Origin: Porticoccus litoralis
GTDB taxonomy: Bacteria; Pseudomonadota; Gammaproteobacteria; Pseudomonadales; Porticoccaceae
Reading direction: 5' to 3'
DNA length: 64,000 nt
NCBI RefSeq assembly: GCF_030676955.1
Contig: NZ_JAUUUU010000007.1
Coordinates: 1-64,000, forward strand
The notes under the pieces were generated by a model that saw only the letters and a program-made list of their open reading frames with translations, made no database searches and had not been told where the DNA came from. Positions 51,409 to 60,744 of this stretch are shown in pieces (positions within the stretch are counted from its first letter, which is position 1; every line of letters starts with the position of its first letter). Both the position numbers and the translations under genes were made by a program.

Positions 51409-51565
51409 ACTCCATCCAGTTCAGCGACTATTTACCCGTTCATCATAAGGCGACTCAAGAGTGCCGAAACCGGGTAAATTGGGGGGAAGTTGCAGCAACG
51501 CTTTCCTCTGCAGGACCTTCAAAGATTGCTCAAGCCACATACTGCACAAGGAAACAAGCACCGCC

Positions 51566-53716
51566 ATGTCGATAGAAGCCCTAAAAACCGCAGACGAGCC
51601 TTCCCCCATCGAAATCAAACTCCAGCCAGCCTCAGATGACATCTGGGATAAAAAATATCGCCTCAAGGATAAAAGCGGTAATCCGGTTGATGAAACCATC
51701 GATGCGACCTATAGCCGGGTTGCCCGTGCGCTGTCCGAGGTGGAAGAACCGGCAAAACAGGAACACTGGTACGAGCGTTTTCTCTGGGCACTGCGCAACG
51801 GGGCCATTCCTGCAGGTCGGATTATTTCCAATGCTGGTGCGCTGGAGCACAAGCCCGCCACCTCCACAATCAACTGCACGGTGTCCGGCACTATTCAGGA
51901 TTCGATGCTGGATATCCTGGAAAAGAATCTCGAGGCGGGGCTGACCCTGAAAGCTGGTTGCGGTATTGGCTATGAATTTTCAACACTGCGCCCGAAAGGT
52001 GCCTATGTGTCTGGTGCCGGTGCCTATACCTCCGGTCCTCTGTCCTTTATGGATATCTTCGACAAGATGTGTTTTACGGTGTCATCCGCCGGCGGCCGCC
52101 GCGGTGCGCAGATGGCGACCTTTGATGTCAGTCACCCGGACGTGGTGGACTTTATCCGCGCCAAGCGCGAGGACGGACGCCTGCGCCAGTTCAACCTGTC
52201 ACTGCTGGTGACCGAAGAGTTCATGGAAGCGGTCAAGGCGGATGATGAGTGGTCACTCTGTTTCCCGATCTCGCCGAAAGAGGTAGAGCAGGGAACGGTT
52301 GATCCCGCCGATGAAACCATTGTCTGGCGCGAGTTCCCGTCAACGGAAGGTTACATTGCCAACGATGAGGGTCTGGTGGCGTGCCGTATCTACCGCACAG
52401 TGAAGGCGCGTCAGCTGTGGAACGTTATTATGAGTTCCACCTACGACTACGCCGAGCCGGGCTTTATTCTGATCGACAAGGTGAATCAGCAAAACAATAA
52501 CTGGTACTGCGAAAATATCCGTGCCACCAACCCCTGTGGTGAGCAGCCCCTGCCACCTTACGGCAGTTGCCTGTTGGGCTCTATTAATCTCACCAAATTT
52601 GTTCTTGATCCATTCACTGACCGCGCGCGCTTCGACTGGGATAACTACCGCGAGGTGGTGTCGGTATTTACCCGCATGCTGGATAACGTGGTCGAGATCA
52701 ACGGCCTGCCGCTGGAAGGTCAGCGCAACGAGATCACTCGCAAGCGCCGCCACGGCATGGGTTTCCTTGGTCTCGGTTCCACCATGACCATGCTCAAAGT
52801 GCCCTATGGCAGTAAGGAATCCCTGGAGCTGACCGAGCGTGTCTCCCGCGAGATGGCACTGGCCGGTTGGCACACAGGATTGGAACTGGCCAAGGAAAAA
52901 GGACCGGCTCCGATCATGGACGAAGAGTTCGAAGTCACCGAAGCCATGATGCGCCTGCGCCCGGAAATGGCCAACGATGGCATTGTGGTAGGTGACAAGC
53001 TGAAGGGTAAGGTTCTGCAGGCCCGCTACAGCCGTTACATGCAGAAGGTCGCAGAAGTGGCGCCGGAGCTGGTGGACGAGATTGCCGCGGTCGGCTGCCG
53101 TTTTACCCACCATTCCTCCATTGCCCCCACCGGCACCATTTCCCTGTCGTTGGCCAACAATGCCAGCAATGGTATTGAGCCCAGCTTTGCACATCACTAC
53201 GCTCGCAATGTGATCCGTGAGGGCAAGAAGTCGAAGGAGAAGGTGGACGTATTCTCCTATGAGTTGCTGGCCTACCGGGAGCTGGTCAATCCCCGCGCGA
53301 TGCCCTTCAGTGACGACCCGGCGGAAAAACTGCCCGACTATTTTGTCTCCAGTGAAGATATCAAACCGAAGCAGCATGTGGATGTTCAGGCCGCATCCCA
53401 GCGCTGGGTGGATTCATCCATCTCGAAAACTATCAATGTCCCCACTGACTGCGATTTTGAGGACTTCAAGGATATCTATCTGTATGCCTACGAGAATGGA
53501 CTCAAGGGATGTACGACTTTCCGCTTTAATCCCGAGGCCTTCCAGGGCGTGCTGGTGAAAGATAAAGACCTGGAAAACACCACCTACCGCTTTACCCTGG
53601 AAGACGGCTCCACCGTCGAACTGAAGGGCAATGAGGAAGTGGAATACGACGGCGAGATCCATACGGCCGCCAATCTCTTTGATGCCTTGAAAGAAGGCTA
53701 CTACGGCAAATTCTGA
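51566..53716 (+). CDS. nrdJ: Adenosylcobalamin-dependent (class II) ribonucleotide reductase, catalytic part NrdJa
   Basis: 716 residues from ATG 51566 (MSIEALKTADEPSPIEIKL); the open frame starts earlier at 51461 but that part has no protein character. Converts ribonucleotides to deoxyribonucleotides with or without oxygen using B12. STINCTVSG and NPCGEQPLPPYGSCLLGSIN hold active-site Cys and Glu; IAPTGTISLSLANNASNGIE is a class II mark. It lacks the C-terminal redox-active cysteines, supplied by the next gene. NrdR-controlled. Confidence 0.95.
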   Translation: MSIEALKTADEPSPIEIKLQPASDDIWDKKYRLKDKSGNPVDETIDATYSRVARALSEVEEPAKQEHWYERFLWALRNGAIPAGRIISNAGALEHKPATSTINCTVSGTIQDSMLDILEKNLEAGLTLKAGCGIGYEFSTLRPKGAYVSGAGAYTSGPLSFMDIFDKMCFTVSSAGGRRGAQMATFDVSHPDVVDFIRAKREDGRLRQFNLSLLVTEEFMEAVKADDEWSLCFPISPKEVEQGTVDPADETIVWREFPSTEGYIANDEGLVACRIYRTVKARQLWNVIMSSTYDYAEPGFILIDKVNQQNNNWYCENIRATNPCGEQPLPPYGSCLLGSINLTKFVLDPFTDRARFDWDNYREVVSVFTRMLDNVVEINGLPLEGQRNEITRKRRHGMGFLGLGSTMTMLKVPYGSKESLELTERVSREMALAGWHTGLELAKEKGPAPIMDEEFEVTEAMMRLRPEMANDGIVVGDKLKGKVLQARYSRYMQKVAEVAPELVDEIAAVGCRFTHHSSIAPTGTISLSLANNASNGIEPSFAHHYARNVIREGKKSKEKVDVFSYELLAYRELVNPRAMPFSDDPAEKLPDYFVSSEDIKPKQHVDVQAASQRWVDSSISKTINVPTDCDFEDFKDIYLYAYENGLKGCTTFRFNPEAFQGVLVKDKDLENTTYRFTLEDGSTVELKGNEEVEYDGEIHTAANLFDALKEGYYGKF

Positions 53717-53730
53717 GCGGAACAACTGAC

Positions 53731-54438
53731 ATGACTGTAAAACTCGACAAGAAAATCATCGGCTATAAGGTGGTCACGCCGTCCAATGACGAGGCCCTCC
53801 CGGAAGAAAAACCCGCTGCATCTGATCTGGATCGCTCCATTGAGCAGATGCACGAAAATCTCGGCCGCCCGGAAGAACTCCACGGCTCCACCTACAAGGT
53901 GAAGACGCCGCTGTCCGATCACGCGCTCTATATCACCATCAACGATATCGTGCTTAACCAGGGCACCGACCACGAGCAGCGCCGCCCCTTCGAGATTTTC
54001 ATCAACTCGAAAAACATGGACCAGTTCCAGTGGGTGGTTGCCCTGACCCGGGTTATCTCTGCGGTGTTCCGCAAGGGTGGTGATTGCACCTTCCTGGCGG
54101 AAGAGCTGAAAGCAGTGTTCGATCCCCAGGGTGGTTACTTCAAGCGCGGTGGCAAATTCATGCCCTCACTGGTGGCGGAAATTGGCGAGGCCATTGAAGA
54201 TCACCTGACCAAGATCGGCATGATCCAGACCCCGGAACTGGGTGATCACCAGAAAGCGATTCTGGCGGAAAAGCGCGCCGAATATGAAGCAGCCAGCGCT
54301 CCGGCGGCTCCTGTCGCGAAACCCAGTAACCCGTTTCCCGAAAGTGCTCAGCTCTGCCAGAAATGTATGACCAAGGCAGTGATCCTGATGGATGGCTGCA
54401 TGACCTGCCTGAATTGTGGGGACTCGAAGTGCGGATGA
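53731..54438 (+). CDS. NrdJb, C-terminal partner of the split class II reductase
   Basis: 235 residues. TSCPD-like region (GSTYKVKTPLSDHALYITIN, NMDQFQWVVALTRVISAVFR) and a cysteine-rich tail CQKCMTKAVILMDGCMTCLN then CGDSKCG, which should re-reduce the active site and be served by thioredoxin. The NrdJa/NrdJb split is known from Pseudomonas aeruginosa. Fourteen bp after nrdJa. Confidence 0.92.
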   Translation: MTVKLDKKIIGYKVVTPSNDEALPEEKPAASDLDRSIEQMHENLGRPEELHGSTYKVKTPLSDHALYITINDIVLNQGTDHEQRRPFEIFINSKNMDQFQWVVALTRVISAVFRKGGDCTFLAEELKAVFDPQGGYFKRGGKFMPSLVAEIGEAIEDHLTKIGMIQTPELGDHQKAILAEKRAEYEAASAPAAPVAKPSNPFPESAQLCQKCMTKAVILMDGCMTCLNCGDSKCG

Positions 54439-54480
54439 ATTAACTCCAGTCAAAAAAATATCCACATGAATGGGGAGATT

Positions 54481-54505
54481 AGCCGGGGAACACCCGGCTT
54501 TTTTT
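54481..54505 (+). terminator. Terminator after nrdJb
   Basis: AGCCGGG, GAACAC-type loop, CCCGGCTTTTTTT: 7-bp GC-rich stem and seven-T tail, 40 bp past the stop and just before the converging aroK. Confidence 0.9.
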
Positions 54506-54513
54506 CGCCTGTC

Positions 54514-55041
54514 TTAAGGGCCGCTCCGGTCAGTCAGTGACTGCCGAGTGCTATTTAGTACTTCTTCGGCAGAGGCGTTCCCCGTGCTTACCGTGATGTC
54601 CGCATAGCGGCGATACAGGGCGGTGCGCTCGGCGTACAGTTCCTCAAAACTCTGGTTGGGGCGGCGGGCAATACCACGGGTGTCGTAGTCGGTGATACGT
54701 TGGCGCAGTTCAGGCAAGGGCGTATCCAGGTAAATGATGATGCCGTGGTGACGAAGGTGATTCATGGCAGCTTCACTGTAGACGGCACTGCCGCCGGTGG
54801 CAATGACCAGGTGGTGGCCGTCAATACTGGTGAGCACCGATTCTTCAATGTCCCTTAGGTGCAAGTAATCGTTCTCATCCATAATCTGTTGCAGGGTCTT
54901 TCCTTCGCGCACCTGGATCAGGATATCGGAATCCACAAAGTCCTTGCCCAGAGCCTTGGCCAGCAGAATGCCAACTGTGCTTTTGCCGGTGCCGGGCATA
55001 CCGATGAGAACGATATTATCTTTCACGGAGTTGTTTTCCAT
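54514..55041 (-). CDS. aroK: Shikimate kinase-like protein
   Basis: 175 residues. Walker A IVLIGMPGTGKSTVG, shikimate-binding FVDSDILIQVREGKTLQQI and IATGGSAVYSEAAM, adenine-loop RGIARRPNQSFEELYAER. This is a shikimate kinase fold; a divergent GKTLQQIMDEND (instead of FRxxE) makes true shikimate specificity slightly uncertain. Its start overlaps the stop of the LysR gene by one base, so the two share a transcript. Confidence 0.8.
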   Translation of the reverse strand: MENNSVKDNIVLIGMPGTGKSTVGILLAKALGKDFVDSDILIQVREGKTLQQIMDENDYLHLRDIEESVLTSIDGHHLVIATGGSAVYSEAAMNHLRHHGIIIYLDTPLPELRQRITDYDTRGIARRPNQSFEELYAERTALYRRYADITVSTGNASAEEVLNSTRQSLTDRSGP

Positions 55042-55889
55042 TACAGGGATGCCTTCACAAAGTCCATCAGTCGGGCGATGGCTTCACCCGGTTCCGGGCT
55101 CTGTTCAATAAGACTGATGCCGACCCTGCCGAGTCTGGGCAGTTTCTCCGTGGGTTTCAATACGCGCAGGTTTTCTGGCACAGTGCTGCGGGCCAGTACA
55201 GTAACGCCCAGGCCCTCCTCGATGGCCGCCTGAATGCCGGTGAGGTCGGGAATGGTGTAGACAATTCGCCAGTCACGCAGGCTTTCCTGCAATCGCTGGA
55301 TGCCCCGCTTGCGGTAAATACAGCCTTCGGGGGCAGCGATCAGTGGTAGTGGAGATTGCAGGTGTGCATCGTGATCGGCACCGGTAACCCACACCAATTC
55401 GTCTTCCTTGACCAGGTTGTGACCCGCCATGGCTGGGTCATCGTGCAGTGCCAGTATCAGGTCGTAACGCCGCCTTTCTGTTTCGGAGAGAAGCTGTTTG
55501 CTGAGAGCGCAAGTCACTTCCAGCGTGACATTGGGGTATGCCTGTGCAAAACGCCCAACAATTTTCGGCAGCAGAGTGGTGGCGAACTCACTGGGTATTC
55601 CGAAATGAATCTTGCCGCTGACGGCGGTTTTACTGAACTGGGCAACGGCTTCGTCATTTAGTGCCAGTATCTGGCGCGCATAGCGGAACAGTTGTTGACC
55701 GGCCCGGCTCAACTCCAGTTGCTGTCCACTGCGGATCAGCAGGGTCTGGCCCACCAGCTGTTCCAGGCGTTTGATTTGCAGGCTGACGGCGGGTTGGGAC
55801 CTACCGAGCCAGTCGGCGGCCGGTGTAAATCCGCCCAGTTCCACCACGGTAACAAAAGCGCGCAACAGGTCTGTGGGTAGGTTTTTCAT
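55041..55889 (-). CDS. LysR-family regulator (LrhA/HexA-like)
   Basis: 282 residues. Helix-turn-helix ELGGFTPAADWLGRSQPAVS, effector domain from about 90. QIKRLEQLVGQTLLIRSGQQ and YARQILALNDEA resemble the LrhA/PecT branch. Transcribed divergently from gcvT (113 bp between) and ahead of aroK. The AT-rich interval contains TTTTAACTATTAATTTTACC; whether it controls gcvT is not known. No glycine riboswitch was seen there. Confidence 0.85.
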   Translation of the reverse strand: MKNLPTDLLRAFVTVVELGGFTPAADWLGRSQPAVSLQIKRLEQLVGQTLLIRSGQQLELSRAGQQLFRYARQILALNDEAVAQFSKTAVSGKIHFGIPSEFATTLLPKIVGRFAQAYPNVTLEVTCALSKQLLSETERRRYDLILALHDDPAMAGHNLVKEDELVWVTGADHDAHLQSPLPLIAAPEGCIYRKRGIQRLQESLRDWRIVYTIPDLTGIQAAIEEGLGVTVLARSTVPENLRVLKPTEKLPRLGRVGISLIEQSPEPGEAIARLMDFVKASL

Positions 55890-56002
55890 GGCGTAGATAC
55901 TATTAACAAATGTAATGAAATGATTTTAACTATTAATTTTACCAATTCTAGTCCGACCGCTAACATGGCTTTTTTCTTTCCCTATGTTGCCGGGTTCCCG
56001 CT

Positions 56003-57130
56003 ATGACCACAGAACAGAATACCGACCTGAAATCCACGCCCCTCAATGCCTTACACCGGGAACTTGGCGCCCGTATGGTGCCCTTTGCCGGGTACGATAT
56101 GCCGGTGCAGTACCCCGATGGCATCATGACCGAGCATTTACATGCCCGTGACAAAGCCGGGCTGTTCGATGTTTCCCACATGGGTCAGGTGGTGGTTCGT
56201 GGTGTGGGAGTGGCTGCTGCTCTGGAGGCGATGGTGCCGGTGGAGTTGGAGAGCTTGCCCATCAATCGTCAGACCTATGCCCTGTTCACCAATGATGAGG
56301 GCGGCATTCTCGATGACCTGATGATTGCACGTTGGTCCGAAGATACCTTTTTTCTGGTGGTCAATGCCGCCTGCAAGGAGCAGGATCTAGCGCACCTACG
56401 GAAGCATCTGGCTGGTTTCGAGGTCGATTACCTGGATGGACGTGGCCTGTTGGCACTGCAAGGACCGGCTGCAGCAGAAGTTATGGCTCAGGTGGCACCG
56501 GCAGCCTGTGAACTGATTTTCATGAATGGCTGCCATGTCACTATCGACGGGACAGACTGTTTTATTACCCGTTCCGGTTACACCGGAGAAGACGGTTTTG
56601 AAATTTCCGTGCCCGCTGAAGCGGCTGACGCCCTGGCTCGAAAGCTACTGTCTTTCGAACAGGTGGCCCCTATCGGCCTGGGGGCCAGGGATTCACTGCG
56701 CCTCGAAGCGGGGCTGTGTCTCTATGGCCATGACCTGGATGTTACCACCACACCCATTCAGGCTTCCCTGTTGTGGAGCATTAGTAAATCACGCCGTGCG
56801 GATGGCGAAAAAGCCGGGGGCTTTCCCGGCAGCGATGTCATCTTCCGTGAAATCGCGGAAGGGGCTGCCCGCAAACGCGTCGGCCTGCAGATTGATGGCC
56901 GTGCACCGGTTCGCGAAGGTGCCGAATTGGTGGATGAAAATGGCAAGCAGGTGGGCATGGTGACCAGCGGCGGTTTTGGGCCGACTCTGGGTGCGCCACT
57001 GGCCATGGGTTACGTGGAATCCGCGTATGCTGCTGTCGGCACCACCCTGAATGCCCTGGTGCGTGGTAAGGCGCGCGCGGTGACGGTCACCAAGATGCCG
57101 TTTGTGCCCCACCGATACTTTCGTGGCTAA
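56003..57130 (+). CDS. gcvT: Aminomethyltransferase, glycine cleavage T protein
   Basis: 375 residues. Transfers the aminomethyl carbon from lipoylated GcvH to tetrahydrofolate. ELGARMVPFAGYDMPVQYPD, GLFDVSHMGQVVVRG with the active-site Asp-Ser-His region, DDLMIARWSEDTFFLVVNA, SGYTGEDGFEISVP, and GLGARDSLRLEAGLCLYGHD are all family signatures. Full length. It is followed by a repeat, not by gcvH. Confidence 0.95.
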   Translation: MTTEQNTDLKSTPLNALHRELGARMVPFAGYDMPVQYPDGIMTEHLHARDKAGLFDVSHMGQVVVRGVGVAAALEAMVPVELESLPINRQTYALFTNDEGGILDDLMIARWSEDTFFLVVNAACKEQDLAHLRKHLAGFEVDYLDGRGLLALQGPAAAEVMAQVAPAACELIFMNGCHVTIDGTDCFITRSGYTGEDGFEISVPAEAADALARKLLSFEQVAPIGLGARDSLRLEAGLCLYGHDLDVTTTPIQASLLWSISKSRRADGEKAGGFPGSDVIFREIAEGAARKRVGLQIDGRAPVREGAELVDENGKQVGMVTSGGFGPTLGAPLAMGYVESAYAAVGTTLNALVRGKARAVTVTKMPFVPHRYFRG

Positions 57131-57139
57131 ACCGTCGCG

Positions 57140-57267
57140 GTTAAACATCTACCTGCGTTGCTGATACGGCATTAAAAATGGCCTCAAAATGCTCGGTTAT
57201 ACCCTATAACCTCCGCTTTTTCGGCCATTTTTGCCTTGTCTCAGCGGCTTCGCTGACGATGTTTAAC
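57140..57267 (+). repeat. Intergenic repeat C, copy 2, with perfect 10-bp terminal inverted repeats
   Basis: GTTAAACATC at 57140-57149 and GATGTTTAAC at 57258-57267 are exact complements. Between them: TGCTGATACGGCATTAAAAA, TGGCCTCAAAATGCTCGG, AACCTCCGCTTTTTCGGCC and ATTTTTGCCTTGTCTCAGCG, in the same order as copy 1 at 42045. It occupies most of the gcvT-gcvP gap. Confidence 0.8.
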
Positions 57268-57326
57268 AAGAAACAGAACTGAGTTTGAAAGACTTTTAAC
57301 CCGCTTATTCCTGGAGATGTGTATCC

Positions 57327-60182
57327 GTGAAATCACTGGCTGAACTGAACTACAGCAATGAATTTGTCTACCGCCATATTGGTCCCTCCATCGAAGACCA
57401 ACAGGGAATGCTTGGGGAAATGGGCTACGCCGATATGGACTCCTTCATTGCCGCGGTGGTGCCCGGTAGCATCCGTTCAACACAGCCATTAGCGCTGGGT
57501 GCTTCCTGCACTGAACAACAGGCCCTGGCTGAGTTGAAAGCCATTGCGGGAAAAAACCGCGTTATGAAATCGTTTATTGGACAGGGCTATTACAACTGTT
57601 TCACCCCCAACGTCATTTTGCGCAATGTGCTCGAAAACCCCGCCTGGTACACCGCTTACACACCTTACCAGCCGGAAATCTCCCAGGGTCGCCTGGAAGC
57701 ACTGCTGAACTTCCAGACCATGATTACCGATCTCACCGGTATGGATCTCGCCAGCGCCTCGCTGCTGGACGAAGGCACGGCAGCAGCCGAGGCCATGACA
57801 CTGTGTATGCGCATGGCCAAATCCAAGGGTCGTACGTTCTTTGTGGATCAACAGTGCCTGCCGCAAACCCTGGCGGTTATCCAGACCCGTTCGGAGCCAC
57901 TGGATATCGACGTAGTGGTGGGCGATCCGGCAACGCTGGGTGAACACGATTGCTTTGGGGTGCTGTTGCAATACCCCGGTGCCGATGGTGCCGTGCGTGA
58001 TTTCAGCGATGTGATCGGCCAGGCCCACGATAACAAAGCCCTGGTGGTGATGGCGGCAGATATTCTCAGCCTGCTGTTGCTGAAGAGTCCGGCAGAACTG
58101 GGTGCAGATGTTGCCATTGGTTCTACCCAGCGTTTTGGTGTGCCGCTTGGATTCGGTGGCCCGCACGCCGCCTATATGGCTACCCGGGATAATTTCAAAC
58201 GCTCGTTGCCCGGTCGCCTGGTGGGTGTCTCCGTAGATAGTCGCGGTAAGCCCGCTTTCCGTCTCGCCCTGCAAACCCGGGAACAGCATATCCGACGTGA
58301 GAAAGCCACCAGTAATATCTGTACCGCGCAGGTATTGTTGGCAGTGATGGCCAGCATGTTCGCCGTGTATCACGGCCCGCAGGGCCTGAAGCGGATTGCC
58401 GAGCGGGTTCACTGCCTGACAGCGATTCTCGCCAAAGGGTTTGAGTCATTGGACGTGAAAGTTCTGAACGACAGCTTTTTCGATACCCTCACTCTGGAAA
58501 CCGGGACCAATACCGCCGCTGTTCATGGGGCGGCTGCCTCTAGGGGCGTGAACCTGCGGGTGATCAACGACACCTGCCTGGGCATTTCACTGGATGAAAC
58601 CACCACAGCTGAAGATGTGGAAACCCTCTGGCAGTTGCTCGATGCCAATTCATTTCTCACCGTTGCCGAAGTAGAACCTTCTGCGGCCAGTGGGTTGCCG
58701 GAGGCATTGTTGCGCACCAACGAAGTTCTCACTCATCCGGTGTTTAACCAGTATCACTCGGAAACAGAGATGTTGCGTTACCTGCGGAGTCTGGCGGACA
58801 AGGATCTCGCCCTGGACCGGGCCATGATTCCCTTGGGTTCGTGCACCATGAAACTGAATGCCACCGCTGAAATGCTGCCGGTAACCTGGCCTGAGTTCGG
58901 TGCCATTCACCCCTTTGCGCCCGAAGACCAGACACAGGGTTACCGACAGATGATCGGTGAAGTCGAGGCCATGCTTTGTGCCGCCACCGGCTACGATGCC
59001 GTTTCTCTGCAGCCCAACGCCGGTTCCCAGGGTGAGTACGCCGGTCTGCTGGCCATTCGTGCCTACCATGAAGGCCGCGGAGACCACGAGCGCAATATCT
59101 GCCTGATCCCAAGTTCTGCCCACGGTACCAACCCTGCCTCGGCGCAGATGTGCGGAATGAAAGTGGTGGTGGTTGCCTGTGACGATAACGGCAACGTCGA
59201 CCTGGATGATCTGCGTACCAAGGCCGAACAATACAGTGATCAACTGGCAGCAATTATGGTGACCTACCCGTCTACCCACGGGGTGTTCGAGGAGGGTATC
59301 ACCGAAATCTGCGAGATTATTCATGGCCACGGTGGGCAGGTGTACATCGATGGCGCGAACCTGAATGCCATGGTGGGTCTATGTCAGCCTGGGCAGTTTG
59401 GTGGCGATGTTTCCCACCTCAACCTACATAAAACCTTCTGTATTCCCCACGGCGGCGGTGGCCCCGGTGTTGGCCCGGTGGCGGTCAAACAGCACCTGGC
59501 GGCGTACCTGCCAGGGCATGTCAGTAACGGGAAAGCATCCCCCGTGGGAGCAGTTTCTGCTGCTCCCTGGGGCAGTGCCAGTATTCTGCCTATCACCTGG
59601 ATGTATATCCGCATGATGGGAGCCGAGGGTCTGAAGCAGGCGACCGAAGGCGCAATTCTCAATGCCAACTATGTGGCCCACCGTCTCAAGGATGCCTACC
59701 CGATACTCTATACCGGTGCTAACGACCGGGTTGCTCACGAATGTATTGTCGACCTCGCCGCTATCAAGGAAGCGTCGGGTATCACCGTAGACGACGTGGC
59801 CAAACGCCTGATTGATTACGGCTTTCATGCTCCGACTATGTCTTTCCCGGTGCCCGGCACGTTGATGATCGAACCCACTGAAAGTGAATCCCGCGAAGAG
59901 CTGGATCGTTTCTGTGACGCCATGTTGCAGATCCGTGAAGAAATTGCAGCGGTGGAGCGAGGGGAATACCCGCTGGAAGACAACCCGCTGTGCCACGCAC
60001 CACACGCTGCTGAAACTGTTACCGCCGACGACTGGCAGCGCAGTTACCCGCGCGAATTGGCGGCTTATCCGCTGGCTTCCCTGCGAGAGACCAAGTACTG
60101 GTCACCGGTGGGTCGCATCGACAATGTGTACGGCGATCGCAACCTGGTTTGTGCCTGCCTACCGGTGTCTGATTACCTGTAA
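57327..60182 (+). CDS. gcvP: Glycine decarboxylase (P protein) of the glycine cleavage system
   Basis: 951 residues, alpha and beta halves fused as in proteobacteria. PLP enzyme that decarboxylates glycine and passes the residue to GcvH. FVYRHIGPSIEDQQGMLGEM, FIGQGYYNCFTPNVILRN, DEGTAAAEAM, FGVPLGFGGPHAAYMATRD; the PLP-binding lysine is in HLNLHKTFCIPHGGGGPG. GTG start with GGAG upstream (CTGGAGATGTGTATCC). Confidence 0.95.
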   Translation: MKSLAELNYSNEFVYRHIGPSIEDQQGMLGEMGYADMDSFIAAVVPGSIRSTQPLALGASCTEQQALAELKAIAGKNRVMKSFIGQGYYNCFTPNVILRNVLENPAWYTAYTPYQPEISQGRLEALLNFQTMITDLTGMDLASASLLDEGTAAAEAMTLCMRMAKSKGRTFFVDQQCLPQTLAVIQTRSEPLDIDVVVGDPATLGEHDCFGVLLQYPGADGAVRDFSDVIGQAHDNKALVVMAADILSLLLLKSPAELGADVAIGSTQRFGVPLGFGGPHAAYMATRDNFKRSLPGRLVGVSVDSRGKPAFRLALQTREQHIRREKATSNICTAQVLLAVMASMFAVYHGPQGLKRIAERVHCLTAILAKGFESLDVKVLNDSFFDTLTLETGTNTAAVHGAAASRGVNLRVINDTCLGISLDETTTAEDVETLWQLLDANSFLTVAEVEPSAASGLPEALLRTNEVLTHPVFNQYHSETEMLRYLRSLADKDLALDRAMIPLGSCTMKLNATAEMLPVTWPEFGAIHPFAPEDQTQGYRQMIGEVEAMLCAATGYDAVSLQPNAGSQGEYAGLLAIRAYHEGRGDHERNICLIPSSAHGTNPASAQMCGMKVVVVACDDNGNVDLDDLRTKAEQYSDQLAAIMVTYPSTHGVFEEGITEICEIIHGHGGQVYIDGANLNAMVGLCQPGQFGGDVSHLNLHKTFCIPHGGGGPGVGPVAVKQHLAAYLPGHVSNGKASPVGAVSAAPWGSASILPITWMYIRMMGAEGLKQATEGAILNANYVAHRLKDAYPILYTGANDRVAHECIVDLAAIKEASGITVDDVAKRLIDYGFHAPTMSFPVPGTLMIEPTESESREELDRFCDAMLQIREEIAAVERGEYPLEDNPLCHAPHAAETVTADDWQRSYPRELAAYPLASLRETKYWSPVGRIDNVYGDRNLVCACLPVSDYL

Positions 60183-60206
60183 CGACGATCAGCGCGCGAA
60201 AGAACC

Positions 60207-60233
60207 AAGCGGGCCAATGGGCCCGCTTTTTTG
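60207..60233 (+). terminator. Terminator after gcvP
   Basis: AAGCGGGCC, AAT, GGGCCCGCTTTTTT: strong GC stem with a six-T tail, 25 bp after the gcvP stop. Confidence 0.92.
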
Positions 60234-60354
60234 TTGTGTCAGAATCCTGCTGAAAAATAGGTATTCCCGCCAATCTCCAGAATACACAGCAGTGTTGAGC
60301 GGAGGAAAAATAATTCTCCACTTACACATTTTTGTCACACTTTTTGCACAGTAT

Positions 60355-60539
60355 CTAAGTGGGTGCAGGCCGGTTTCAGGCCTACAGAATTCCCGGTCTG
60401 GACTATCAGCTGTTTACTTCTTGATTACCACGCCATTTTTCATTCTGCACAGGCAATCCATCCTCCTGTCTGCCCCAACTCTCACTATTTTCTTCGGAAA
60501 ACCTACTCTTCCAACGCCCCAATTTGGGGCGTTTTTTTT
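60355..60539 (+). ncRNA. Candidate small RNA with its own terminator
   Basis: The interval between the gcvP terminator and the lipocalin gene has no convincing protein frame but ends in a second strong terminator at 60513-60539. A possible -10 box TATCTA (60353-60358) follows TTGTCA with a short 14-bp spacer. A predicted transcript of about 180 nt would contain the hairpin AGGCC...GGCCT (about 60368-60385) and end at the terminator. An orphan terminator in a gene-free gap is the main argument. Weak promoter, no known family. Confidence 0.35.
60513..60539 (+). terminator. Orphan intergenic terminator
   Basis: AACGCCCC, AATT, GGGGCGTTTTTTTT: 8-bp stem and eight-T tail, 330 bp beyond gcvP and 190 bp before the lipocalin gene, with no annotated gene directly upstream. 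Confidence 0.88.
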
Positions 60540-60744
60540 GGCCCGCACATTTTGCACCGAACTAGAGCATCCTCCCGACGTGCCAGGGTTTTCAAAATAT
60601 GTGGCCCTTGGTTGTGATGCGTGTTGATGCACTAGAGGACTATTTTTCGGTCAGGCAGAAAACCAGCCCGCTTGTTCCCGCGTAAACACTTGCCGTAGTT
60701 TTGTATTTGCTCAATGCTAACCGTCACGAATAATGGAGAGACGA

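Noticed and set aside
52340..53377. 345-codon minus-strand frame in nrdJ
   Set aside because: Antisense shadow caused by codon bias of nrdJ.
55890..56002. Glycine riboswitch upstream of gcvT
   Set aside because: The interval is only 113 bp, AT-rich, and lacks the conserved glycine aptamer core.
57489..58412. 307-codon minus-strand frame in gcvP
   Set aside because: Antisense shadow of gcvP.
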